Origin: Bacteroidota bacterium
GTDB taxonomy: Bacteria > Bacteroidota > Bacteroidia > Bacteroidales > Bacteroidaceae
NCBI GenBank assembly: GCA_023458215.1
Contig: JAEXAJ010000003.1
Location: forward strand, 1-19,109
Direction: 5' to 3'
Length of the DNA: 19,109 bases
Positions 1 through 7,216 of this stretch are shown here, in pieces. Made by a program: the position numbers and the translations under genes. Numbering within the stretch: position 1 is the first letter of the stretch; each line of letters opens with the position of its first letter. The notes beneath the pieces were generated by a model. The model saw only the letters and a list, made by a program, of their open reading frames with translations, made no database searches and was not told the DNA's origin.

Positions 1-7
1 TATACTA

Positions 8-15
8 TATCTTTG
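8..15 (+). promoter_or_regulatory. -7 box of promoter for the AraC-type regulator
   Basis: TATCTTTG matches the Bacteroides -7 consensus TAnnTTTG exactly and lies 27 nt before the ATG at 43. The matching -33 TTG would fall outside the window, so only half of the promoter can be seen. It predicts a short leader starting near position 22. Confidence 0.55.
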
Positions 16-21
16 ATAACA

Positions 22-35
22 TATTATGCATAATA
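22..35. promoter_or_regulatory. Perfect 14-bp palindrome at the AraC promoter, possible operator
   Basis: TATTATGCATAATA equals its own reverse complement. It begins 6 nt after the -7 box, over the expected transcription start, and ends 7 nt before the start codon. This is where a repressor or autoregulator would act. AraC proteins more often use direct repeats, so who binds here is inference. Confidence 0.35.
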
Positions 36-42
36 CAATTCA

Positions 43-876
43 ATGAGTGATCCTTTTCATATATACACCGATATATCTGCACTTCCCGTACACGAACATG
101 AAGCATATCTGGAAGAAGGTTTTGGCGGAATTTGCACAAGCGGTACAGCCGTTATAAAGGTGTTTTCTGTTTGTCGCAAAATATCTCCGAATGATTTGAT
201 AACCCTTTTGCCACTGCAATTGGCGCAGATACAGGAAATCAGTGGTGATTTCGCTATGACTTTTTTCAAGATTAATAAAGTCATGTTTCTGGATATTATG
301 AGTGGCTTGGGAAAAATAACTCCCGACTTTTTCTTTTATATGCGGAAGAATTTCCAGGTTCGTTTAAGTGACAATGATACTAAAAGGTTCCTCGGTTTCT
401 GTAAGGTTATTGATTATCGCGAGAATAATGACGATCCTCATTTTTGGCGGGAAACAGTGTTACATTTATTGAGGATCTATTATTGGGATTTCTATGTCCA
501 CTTTCAAAAAGTAGCAAATAAGAAAAAAACATATCTGAACTCCCACAAGGAGAGCATTGCTTTTAAATTCTCAATGCTGGCATTCGAGCATTGCAAAGCA
601 CATCGTGAGATCAACTTTTATTCTGAGAAACTGTGTATTTCTTCTTTATATCTCACCAAAGTCATACAAGAAGTTAATGGTCAATCTCCTCGTGAAATGA
701 TTGCGGATTATGTCATTGTAGAAATAAAAAGAATGCTTCGGAATGCAAACTTTGACATAAAAGAAATTACTCACCAGACCGGATTTAGCAACCAGTCTTC
801 CATGAGTCGTTTTTTCCGCCAACACACAGGGATGTCACCGTCTGAATATAGATGTACCATTCATATCATACAGTAA
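43..876 (+). CDS. AraC/XylS-family transcriptional regulator
   Basis: A 277-residue DNA-binding regulator. Residues 1-160 form a sensing domain with no sequence motif I recognise, cupin-like by length and position only. Residues 170-270 carry the paired helix-turn-helix of the AraC family. The first helix pair is at about 191-212. The second is at about 239-262 and is followed by the family signature around FRQHTGMSPSEYR. There is no signal peptide, membrane segment or receiver domain, so it is cytoplasmic and not a direct phosphorelay target. The hybrid kinase gene begins 18 nt after its stop, which suggests co-transcription and a shared signal. The start at 43 follows a consensus -7 box and a palindrome. 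The target genes cannot be told from the sequence. Confidence 0.9.
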   Translation: MSDPFHIYTDISALPVHEHEAYLEEGFGGICTSGTAVIKVFSVCRKISPNDLITLLPLQLAQIQEISGDFAMTFFKINKVMFLDIMSGLGKITPDFFFYMRKNFQVRLSDNDTKRFLGFCKVIDYRENNDDPHFWRETVLHLLRIYYWDFYVHFQKVANKKKTYLNSHKESIAFKFSMLAFEHCKAHREINFYSEKLCISSLYLTKVIQEVNGQSPREMIADYVIVEIKRMLRNANFDIKEITHQTGFSNQSSMSRFFRQHTGMSPSEYRCTIHIIQ

Positions 877-894
877 ACTTAAAACAGAAATAAG

Positions 895-3615
895 ATGAAT
901 CAATTTGAAACAGCAAACAGCGAAGACAGTAAAACTTCTTTTGAGAGAGACATGCTTGCATTGTTGCAGGATCAAATCCTGTTCGCGGAAAGTGTATTTG
1001 TCCATTTGCCGATAGGAATTGAAATCTATGATGTAGAAGGCATTTTGCGGAGTATAAACGAACATGCCAAGAAAATGTATGGAGTTGAGGATGTGAATAT
1101 GGTAATAGACAAGATTAATCTTTTTGATAGTCCTTATGTTGATGAAGAACTCAAAGCAAAAATACAATCGGGTGAATACATCGTACTCGAATTTGAATAT
1201 GATTTTGCCCGGATAAACCAGGAATATTATAAATCTCGTAATAATAATACCATTATATATGAAGTTAAAATAGTTCCTATACGAAATAAGCAGGAACAAA
1301 TTTTGGGTTATATGCTGCTTACCAACGATGTGACTGCCACTAAAGAAGCCGAATACCATACTGAGGAAAGTAAGAAAAATATGGAAATGGCAATGAAGAC
1401 CGCTAATATGTCGTCGTGGGTATATGATGTGCATAAAGAGAAATTCGGTACTTTGTATGGAAATCCCATTACGCAGAATTGCGATACATTAGAGAAATTG
1501 CAAAAACGGATGCTGGCGGAGGATTATACTCAGCTGATGCAACTCTTCTCCCAGCTGATAAACAAAGAAGTGCAACAAGGGCAGATTACTTTTTGTTTTT
1601 ATAATGAATCGGAGAGGCAATACCAATATTATGAAAGCTGGTTACGGTTGTCCTCCGAGCACCGTGGCAAACTTCTGATTATAGGCACACAACTGGATGT
1701 GACTGAAAAAATACAAATGGCCAAGAAAACGCAGGATCTTATAACCAAGCGTGAATTGGCTATGAAGGTAAACGATATAGTTCATTGGGATTTTGACGTT
1801 CGGTCACAAAAATTCGAGTCTTACAATGATCCCGTCAATAACTATGCTCCGGATAAATTGATAACCGTAAAAGAATATCAGGAGGCAATTCATCCCGACG
1901 ATCAGTCTTTAGTTAACGATGTTTTCCAATCCATGTTATCGGGCAAAAAGTTTAATATAAACTTTACTTGTCGTATACAAACACAATATGATGATTCCTG
2001 GCAATATTGCAACGTGACCGGAGTTCCTTTTGAATATTCTAAAAAAGGTGAGGTTATACGGTTCACCGGATTCCGGCAAAACATATCCAAAATCCACCAA
2101 TTGAATGAAGAACTTAAAGAACGTAATTATAAGATGGAGCTTACATTCAAGACGGTTGGTATGTCATATTGGGATTTCGATGTGGAAAGCAAACAATTCA
2201 GGGCTTTCAATGATCCGGTGAATGATTACCATTCTGAGAAAGAAATCACAATTGCCGATTACTTGAAAGTGACTCATCCCGACGACACAGAACACCTTCG
2301 TGAAAATATGGATTGTATGCTCCAAAAGAGAAATAAAGAATTTAGTTTCCAATATCGTTCCAGAACCAAATGGGATCAAGATTGGCAAACATTAGTTGTC
2401 ACAGGTGTTCCGTCCGAGAAAGATAAAAAGGGAGATGCCATTCGTTATACCGGTATATCGTACAATAATACAAAATGGGAAAAGATGGCGCAGGAATTAA
2501 AGGAGTTGAAAGAAAAAGCCGAACTTTCCGACAAGCTTAAATCTGCCTTTCTGGCTAATATGAGCCATGAGATACGGACTCCCTTAAATGCAATTATCGG
2601 ATTCTCCGAGTTACTGGTAGATTGTGATGATGCGGATGAAAAAGCAGAATATTGGCGCATTATTGAGTCTAATAATGAATTGTTGTTACGGCTGATTAAT
2701 GATATTTTGGATCTTTCTAAGATAGAATCCGGAATTCTTGAGCGGCACCGGGAAAGGTTTAACTTATCCCAGGTATGTAATGAATTGTATGTGATGATAA
2801 CTCCGAAGGTTACAAATCCTGAAGTCAAATTTTACCAGGAAAACACTCATCCGGACTGTTGGGTAAATTTGGATAGAAACCGTCTCAAGCAAGTATGGAT
2901 GAATTTCCTTACCAATGCAGTAAAATGTACCCGGTCCGGTTCTATTAAAATGGGTTATACCGTAGAGAAGAACGGCATCCGTATTTATGTCGAAGATACG
3001 GGAATAGGTATTCCGAAAATGCTACAGGACAAAGTATTCGGACGGTTTCAAAAGTTCAATGAATTTGCACAGGGTACGGGGCTTGGCTTGGCGATATCCA
3101 AAGCAATTGTTGAGGCTGCCGGAGGAGAGATCGGTTTTTCTTCCGAAGCTGGTGTAGGATCGACTTTCTGGGCATGGGTTCCTTGTGAAATATGTAAGCA
3201 GGATTATGTGGATAAATCTTCTCAATTATCAAAACAACAACACCCCGGACTGGATAGTATTGATAGAAGGGAGATACGGGTTTTGGTTGCTGAAGATAAT
3301 GATAGTAACTTTTCTTTAGTACGCCACATGCTCAAAGATTATAATCTTACTCGTGTGGAGAATGGTGTAGATGCTGTAGAGAGAGTACGTTCCGAAAAAT
3401 TTGATCTTATTCTTATGGATTTAAAGATGCCTGTAATGGATGGCTTGGAAGCAACCCGGAAGATTCGGGAGTTCAATATTGAGATCCCTATTATTGCACT
3501 TACTGCTAATGCATTTGATTCTGATAGGGCCAACGCTCTTGATGCAGGTTGTAATGCTTTCCTGCCCAAACCTATAAAAAGGAGACAATTACTTGAATTG
3601 TTCTCTTTTAAATAA
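895..3615 (+). CDS. Cytoplasmic four-PAS hybrid sensor histidine kinase / response regulator
   Basis: A 906-residue hybrid kinase with no signal peptide or membrane segment, so it probably senses an internal signal. Four PAS-like modules lie at about 28-150, 160-275, 286-398 and 411-525. The last two look like an internal duplication: both have WDFDV, NDPVN, HPDD and VTGVP motifs, about 128 residues apart. The kinase core has the H-box with phospho-acceptor His558 (MSHEIRTPLN), an N-box around Asn674, and the ATP-lid motifs DTGIGIP and GTGLGLAIS near 701-735. A C-terminal receiver (about 794-906) has the acidic pair near 800, phospho-acceptor Asp842 (LMDLKMPVMDG), Thr870 and Lys892. It has no DNA-binding domain, unlike the one-protein hybrid two-component systems of Bacteroides. 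The upstream AraC protein may be a functional partner, but it has no receiver. Confidence 0.93.
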   Translation: MNQFETANSEDSKTSFERDMLALLQDQILFAESVFVHLPIGIEIYDVEGILRSINEHAKKMYGVEDVNMVIDKINLFDSPYVDEELKAKIQSGEYIVLEFEYDFARINQEYYKSRNNNTIIYEVKIVPIRNKQEQILGYMLLTNDVTATKEAEYHTEESKKNMEMAMKTANMSSWVYDVHKEKFGTLYGNPITQNCDTLEKLQKRMLAEDYTQLMQLFSQLINKEVQQGQITFCFYNESERQYQYYESWLRLSSEHRGKLLIIGTQLDVTEKIQMAKKTQDLITKRELAMKVNDIVHWDFDVRSQKFESYNDPVNNYAPDKLITVKEYQEAIHPDDQSLVNDVFQSMLSGKKFNINFTCRIQTQYDDSWQYCNVTGVPFEYSKKGEVIRFTGFRQNISKIHQLNEELKERNYKMELTFKTVGMSYWDFDVESKQFRAFNDPVNDYHSEKEITIADYLKVTHPDDTEHLRENMDCMLQKRNKEFSFQYRSRTKWDQDWQTLVVTGVPSEKDKKGDAIRYTGISYNNTKWEKMAQELKELKEKAELSDKLKSAFLANMSHEIRTPLNAIIGFSELLVDCDDADEKAEYWRIIESNNELLLRLINDILDLSKIESGILERHRERFNLSQVCNELYVMITPKVTNPEVKFYQENTHPDCWVNLDRNRLKQVWMNFLTNAVKCTRSGSIKMGYTVEKNGIRIYVEDTGIGIPKMLQDKVFGRFQKFNEFAQGTGLGLAISKAIVEAAGGEIGFSSEAGVGSTFWAWVPCEICKQDYVDKSSQLSKQQHPGLDSIDRREIRVLVAEDNDSNFSLVRHMLKDYNLTRVENGVDAVERVRSEKFDLILMDLKMPVMDGLEATRKIREFNIEIPIIALTANAFDSDRANALDAGCNAFLPKPIKRRQLLELFSFK

Positions 3616-3730
3616 TATTTGCTTGGGCTAAGCTACATAAATACATGAGATAAATGCGCGTTAGTTTTATTATAAAACCCGCATCATGATGGTTTATTTT
3701 CCTTTTTTACTTTGTTTGTTTTTCCCAAAT

Positions 3731-3773
3731 TGCGGGCTCTACGGTTGCCAATGAGCAACTGTAGAAGCCTGCA
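3731..3773 (+). other. Long stem-loop in the kinase/nadB intergenic region
   Basis: The arms at 3731-3748 and 3755-3773 pair over about 18 bp with one bulged A and a 6-nt loop. Two of the pairs are G-U, which pair only in RNA of the plus strand and become A-C mismatches on the minus strand. That points to a structure in plus-strand RNA, such as the 3' UTR of the kinase mRNA. No U-run follows, so it is not a classical intrinsic terminator. It might stabilise the 3' end, act as a processing site, or be part of a small RNA. Confidence 0.5.
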
Positions 3774-3780
3774 GATGGAA

Positions 3781-3811
3781 AATGTCCGACATTCGTTTTA
3801 TCTAATTAGAT
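3781..3811. repeat. Two small palindromes just downstream of the nadB stop
   Basis: AATGTC-C-GACATT (3781-3793) and the perfect palindrome ATCTAATTAGAT (3800-3811) lie side by side. The second is followed on the plus strand by a T-rich run, so it could help end plus-strand transcription. Its stem is AT-rich and has no proper loop, so this is weak. Confidence 0.25.
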
Positions 3812-3812
3812 G

Positions 3813-5384
3813 TTATTTTTTTGCATGCGGATAATCAAGGGTATAATGCAATCCGCGGCTCTCTTTGCGTTCCATTGCCTGACGAGTAATCAGATAACCT
3901 ACATTAATCATATTACGCAATTCGCAAAGTTCCCGGGTGGCCTTACTGCTTTTGAATAACTTTTCAGTTTCTTCGTAAATAATATCCAAGCGGTTCCAGG
4001 CACGAGTGAGGCGAGTATTGCTACGTACGATACCTACATAAGCTTCCATAATCTGATTCACCTCTTTCATACTTTGTGTTATCAATACACGTTCTTCGTT
4101 GGAGATGGTACCTTCTTCGTTCCACTCGGGAATGTCTTCATTGAAATCGTAGCGTTCCATCACACTCAGAGCATGCTTGGCTGCTGAGTCAGCATAAACC
4201 ACGGCTTCAATAAGAGAATTGGAAGCTAAACGATTGCCTCCATGCAGACCTGTGCAGGAACATTCGCCGATGGCATACAGGCGGCGGATGCTTGACTGGC
4301 CGTCCAAGTCAACCTTGATACCTCCGCAAAGATAATGTGCCGCAGGAGCTACCGGAATATAATCTTTAGTAATATCAATACCTATGCTTAGACATTTCTT
4401 ATAGATATTGGGGAAGTGTTTCTTGGTTTCTTCCGGGTCTTTATGTGTAACGTCCAGATAAACATGTTCATCGCCACGTAGTTTCATTTCATTGTCTATG
4501 GCACGTGCCACGATATCGCGAGGAGCCAGTGAGAGGCGTGAGTCGTACTTTTGCATGAACTCTTTGCCATCCATCGTGCGTAGTACTCCGCCATATCCAC
4601 GCATGGCTTCGGTGATAAGAAAACAAGGGCGATCGCCCGGATTATAGAGAGCGGTAGGATGGAACTGGATAAATTCCATATCTTTCACAGCACCTTTGGC
4701 GCGGTAGACCATAGCTATGCCATCGCCTGTAGCAACCAATGGATTTGTTGTATTACGATATACAGCTTCACAACCTCCCGTAGCCATAATAGTCAATTTG
4801 GAGAGGAATGTATCTACTTCACCGGTTGTTTCGTTCAGCACATAGGCTCCATAGCACTTTATGCCCGGAGTATATCGGGTTACGATGATGCCCAAATGGT
4901 GCTGAGTAATGATTTCTACTGCGAAGAAGTTGGTGAATACGGTAATGTTAGGATGTTGTTTTACTGCCTCGATCAGGCTGGTTTGTATCTCTGCTCCCGT
5001 ATTGTCCTTGTGATGAAGGATACGAAATTCAGAATGTCCGCCTTCCTTATGGAGGTCAAATTCTCCGTTTTCCTTCTTATCGAAGTTTACTCCCCATTTA
5101 ATGAGTTCATTGATTTGTTCGGGAGCATTGCGCACGACCTTTTCCACGGCTTCGCGGTCACTAATCCAGTCGCCTGCTATCATGGTGTCTTCAATATGCT
5201 TCTCGAAGTTGTCTACAGCCAAGTTGGTGACAGAGGCAATACCACCTTGTGCGAAATAGGTATTTGACTCTTCCAGGCCAGCTTTACAAACGAGGGCTAC
5301 AGTCCCCTTATGCGCTACTTTTAACGCAAAGCTCATACCGGCGAGTCCGGAGCCGATAACGAGGAAATCGAACTTTCTTACCAT
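3813..5384 (-). CDS. nadB: L-aspartate oxidase (quinolinate synthase B subunit)
   Basis: A 523-residue FAD enzyme that oxidises L-aspartate to iminoaspartate, the first step of de novo NAD synthesis. It is cytoplasmic and in anaerobes can use fumarate as electron acceptor. The FAD-binding GSGLAG lies at residues 11-16. Family motifs follow in order: YFAQGGIA, GGHSEFRILHH, ATGGCEAVYRNTTNP, FIQFHPTALY, LITEAMRGYGG, APRDIVARAI with the conserved Arg, PAAHYLCGGI with the conserved His, and the FAD-binding LHGGNRLASNSLIEA. Length is normal for NadB. No nadA or nadC is nearby, so the gene stands alone. It has its own strong promoter at 5407-5437 and converges on the hybrid kinase gene. Succinate dehydrogenase and fumarate reductase flavoproteins are related but much longer. 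Confidence 0.96.
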   Translation of the reverse strand: MVRKFDFLVIGSGLAGMSFALKVAHKGTVALVCKAGLEESNTYFAQGGIASVTNLAVDNFEKHIEDTMIAGDWISDREAVEKVVRNAPEQINELIKWGVNFDKKENGEFDLHKEGGHSEFRILHHKDNTGAEIQTSLIEAVKQHPNITVFTNFFAVEIITQHHLGIIVTRYTPGIKCYGAYVLNETTGEVDTFLSKLTIMATGGCEAVYRNTTNPLVATGDGIAMVYRAKGAVKDMEFIQFHPTALYNPGDRPCFLITEAMRGYGGVLRTMDGKEFMQKYDSRLSLAPRDIVARAIDNEMKLRGDEHVYLDVTHKDPEETKKHFPNIYKKCLSIGIDITKDYIPVAPAAHYLCGGIKVDLDGQSSIRRLYAIGECSCTGLHGGNRLASNSLIEAVVYADSAAKHALSVMERYDFNEDIPEWNEEGTISNEERVLITQSMKEVNQIMEAYVGIVRSNTRLTRAWNRLDIIYEETEKLFKSSKATRELCELRNMINVGYLITRQAMERKESRGLHYTLDYPHAKK

Positions 5385-5406
5385 AAGATTTGTATGTTTA
5401 ATACTG

Positions 5407-5437
5407 CAAAGATAGTGTAAACCAAACGTAGCACAAA
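5407..5437 (-). promoter_or_regulatory. nadB promoter (Bacteroides-type)
   Basis: Read on the minus strand: TTTG (5437-5434), a 19-nt spacer, then TATCTTTG (5414-5407), an exact fit to the Bacteroides consensus. Transcription should start near 5400, giving a leader of only about 15 nt before the nadB ATG at 5384. Confidence 0.75.
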
Positions 5438-5448
5438 ATAAGCCTGCT

Positions 5449-5456
5449 TATTTTTG
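5449..5456 (+). promoter_or_regulatory. Possible -7 box for the PH-domain gene
   Basis: TATTTTTG fits TAnnTTTG and lies 38 nt before the ATG at 5495. No TTG is found 19-21 nt upstream, so it is an incomplete match. It overlaps the upstream side of the divergent nadB promoter. Confidence 0.3.
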
Positions 5457-5494
5457 CTCTCCGGACGTAGTACATAGAAATACATTCCATAAAA

Positions 5495-5926
5495 ATGCCT
5501 ACCTTAGCAGCAAAATCTGACAAAATGAATAGAATCTTTCATGCACGTATAGCAGGGGGGCAGTATTTGTTCCTGATCCTGGCGGGAGCTCTTGCTTTCT
5601 ACAACCTTTGGGAAAAGCAAATAATATTAGCTATCATCTTTATGCTTTTGCTGGTAATCAATATTGAAAAGTTGATTCATACTACTTATACGATAACGTC
5701 TGATGGAAAATTAATCCTATTCTTCGGTCGATTCTCTCGTAGCAAAGAGATTCTTTTGAAAGATATTATTTCGGTAGAACGTGCTTGTTCTATGAAGATT
5801 GGCAAGTTTGCAGTGATGCATTATGTATTGATAAAATACGGAAAAGATAAGTATAAGGGCTTGCTTCCTGTAAAGGAAGACGAGTTTATCAGGTTACTTG
5901 AAGCGAAGATACCTGTTAATAAATAA
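5495..5926 (+). CDS. Small membrane protein with bacterial PH-like (YyaB/bPH_4-like) domain
   Basis: A 143-residue protein. A hydrophobic hairpin at about 22-60 (from GQYLFLIL to MLLLVINIE) should hold two membrane helices. After it comes a compact domain (about 63-141) that looks like the YyaB-type bacterial PH fold. The clues are TTYTITSDGKLILFFGRFSR, an ILLKDIISVER strand and the closing LPVKEDEFIRLLEAKI, a pattern typical of that family. The PH-like domain probably faces the cytoplasm. Its function is unknown. An alternative start is the ATG at 5525, ten residues later, and the sequence does not decide between them. The LytTR regulator gene follows about 90 nt downstream on the same strand. 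Confidence 0.75.
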   Translation: MPTLAAKSDKMNRIFHARIAGGQYLFLILAGALAFYNLWEKQIILAIIFMLLLVINIEKLIHTTYTITSDGKLILFFGRFSRSKEILLKDIISVERACSMKIGKFAVMHYVLIKYGKDKYKGLLPVKEDEFIRLLEAKIPVNK

Positions 5927-5947
5927 CTCCTCACTATAAAGAAATCT

Positions 5948-5955
5948 TAATTTTG
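5948..5955 (+). promoter_or_regulatory. Possible -7 box for the LytTR gene
   Basis: TAATTTTG fits TAnnTTTG 62 nt before the ATG at 6018. There is no good -33 TTG at the right distance. The gene may instead be read from the promoter of the PH-domain gene. Confidence 0.25.
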
Positions 5956-6017
5956 AGTCCTCCTTTTGCAGTCTTTTGAAGACGGGTGCGTCCATTTTGC
6001 AAAAGAAAGGAACAACT

Positions 6018-6764
6018 ATGAATTTGAATTGTGCTATTTTACATGCAGATCCGGAGATGACGGAGAAGTTGGCAGAATCTATTGCCAAAATCCCTTTTCT
6101 TACTTTATGTGGAAAATACAATAATCCCCTTGTGGCATTGAAAGACTATTATGAGTCGAAAGTAGAAGTCTACTTTGTAGGCATCTATCCGGTAGAAGAA
6201 GGCGGAATTAACGGAATGGATTTTTGCAAACTACTTTCCTCGCCTACCCGCGTAATATTCATAGCAGATGCCGATCAATATGCTGCCGAATGTTTCCGAT
6301 TGGATGCTTTGGATTATCTGACGGGAGAAGTCGATTTCTCTACCTTCTTCCAGTCGGTGAGTAAGGCTGCGCGCTGGTTTGCTTTGCAAGAAGTGAGTAC
6401 TTCGGAGGCAAAGAAGCAGGAGGCTGCGGATGAAAGTTCGAGAGTTATCTTTATGAAGTCGGAGAGTCGCATTATGCGATTGGACTTAGACCGGATAAAC
6501 TACATAGAGGGGCTGGGAGATTATGTCAAAATCTACTATAAAGGCGTTCCCAAACCGATTCTCACCTTGTGCAGCATGAAGTATATGGAGGAGAAACTAC
6601 CTTCGGATGAGTTTATCCGTGTACACCGTTCGTTTATTGTACGCAAGGATTGCATAAGTGCCATTAGCCGTAATACGTTGGAGATTGAGAAGAAAGATGT
6701 GCCTATAGGAGATGCTTATCGGGAAAGAGTGAAGCACTTCATTTCAAGATTGGCGGTGCTGTGA
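6018..6764 (+). CDS. LytTR-family regulator with a degenerate receiver domain
   Basis: A 248-residue DNA-binding regulator. The start at 6018 is preferred over an in-frame TTG at 5976 because AGAAAGGA precedes it at good spacing and the receiver fold begins at once (NCAILHADPE). Residues 1-120 align with a response-regulator receiver. Where the phospho-acceptor Asp is expected there is Gly55 (YFVGIYP for the usual FLDIxMP). Where the conserved Lys is expected there is Gly103 (LDYLTGE for DYLLKP). A linker follows at about 125-140, then a complete LytTR domain at about 142-246. That domain has INYIEGLGDYVKIY, a central LPSDEFIRVHRSFIV and the closing VPIGDAYRERV. It probably binds DNA without receiver phosphorylation. 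No LytS-type kinase is adjacent; the only same-strand neighbour is the PH-domain gene. Confidence 0.9.
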   Translation: MNLNCAILHADPEMTEKLAESIAKIPFLTLCGKYNNPLVALKDYYESKVEVYFVGIYPVEEGGINGMDFCKLLSSPTRVIFIADADQYAAECFRLDALDYLTGEVDFSTFFQSVSKAARWFALQEVSTSEAKKQEAADESSRVIFMKSESRIMRLDLDRINYIEGLGDYVKIYYKGVPKPILTLCSMKYMEEKLPSDEFIRVHRSFIVRKDCISAISRNTLEIEKKDVPIGDAYRERVKHFISRLAVL

Positions 6765-6840
6765 TGTGACGGATAACTATTTAACTTATGAATTTACAGA
6801 AAATCAGAGATAGTATTTTGATGCGATTGCACCGGAGCTA

Positions 6841-6966
6841 AATTCCCATAGGTATGGAACTAAGTTCCCAATATAGTGGGAATATAGTTCAGTCGTAATG
6901 GGAATGCCTTTTCATCGTAATGAGAATATAGTTCCCACCTATTGGGAAATGAGTGGGACTATATTC
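6841..6966. repeat. Cluster of GGGAA/TTCCC palindromic units
   Basis: About seven copies of TGGGAA or TTCCCA in both orientations lie within 126 bp. Longer matches include ATATAGTTC at 6882-6890 and again at 6926-6934, with GAATATAGTTC shared. GTAATGGGAAT and GTAATGAGAAT also recur about 21 nt apart. The best hairpin pairs 6926-6938 (ATATAGTTCCCAC) with 6953-6964 (GTGGGACTATAT) across a 14-nt loop, with one unpaired T. It looks like a dispersed palindromic element whose copies decayed or were shuffled. Function unknown. Confidence 0.55.
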
Positions 6967-6976
6967 ATGTTGATTA

Positions 6977-7078
6977 TCAGATATTTAATTTACGCCTTTC
7001 CTTCCTTCTTTGGTAGGTCTGACGAATAAATGACAGAGGAGTCCGGTGTCGGTCGATATGTTCCTCGGTGGCGAACAA
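6977..7078 (-). other. 33-codon coding-like segment, doubtful small ORF or conserved repeat
   Basis: On the minus strand an uninterrupted frame runs from a TTG at 7078 to TGA at 6977. It encodes a basic peptide beginning LFATEEHIDRHRTPL and ending in an Arg/Lys-rich tail. An in-frame TGA lies just upstream and there is no ATG or clear ribosome site. It could be the tail of a dead gene, a small peptide, or a repeat element that only looks coding. A GAGGA...TCCTC pair inside it could form a short hairpin. Confidence 0.2.
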
Positions 7079-7111
7079 ATTATCTCATTTCTGAGCGAAT
7101 ATGAGCTAAAT

Positions 7112-7216
7112 GTGATAAAGTGATTGGGTGATAAAGTGATAGTGGGATAACACTCTGTGGCACATAGCGCAGCTACCTTATCACTTTATCACTTTATTAC
7201 CCTATCATCATTTTAC
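7112..7216. repeat. Inverted pair of five-unit degenerate octamer arrays
   Basis: The left arm (7112-7151) reads as five 8-mers: GTGATAAA, GTGATTGG, GTGATAAA, GTGATAGT, GGGATAAC. The right arm (7177-7216) reads as five more in reverse complement: CTTATCAC, TTTATCAC, TTTATTAC, CCTATCAT, CATTTTAC. The arms are largely complementary and enclose a 25-nt loop (7152-7176). Together they could form a hairpin about 40 bp long between two converging transcription units, perhaps blocking read-through. No Cas genes or unique spacers are present, so it is not a CRISPR. Confidence 0.65.

Noticed and set aside
835..1434. 199-codon minus-strand frame across the AraC end and kinase start
   Set aside because: Its Phe/Tyr/Ile-rich translation is typical of antisense AT-rich coding DNA; it covers two real genes and their junction.
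895..3615. Classic Bacteroides one-protein hybrid two-component system for polysaccharide use
   Set aside because: It lacks the periplasmic sensor repeats, membrane segments and C-terminal AraC domain, and no SusC/SusD or glycosidase genes are near.
4659..5267. 202-codon open frame on the plus strand inside nadB
   Set aside because: It is antisense to a gene with all NadB motifs, its translation has no family features, and it has no promoter or ribosome site.
6788..6841. 17-codon ORF (MNLQKIRDSILMRLHRS) just after the LytTR gene
   Set aside because: There is an ATG and a stop but no ribosome site or sign of conservation that I can see; the length is expected by chance.
7112..7216. CRISPR array
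   Set aside because: The units are 8 bp, contiguous, degenerate and inverted between arms, with no spacers or Cas genes.
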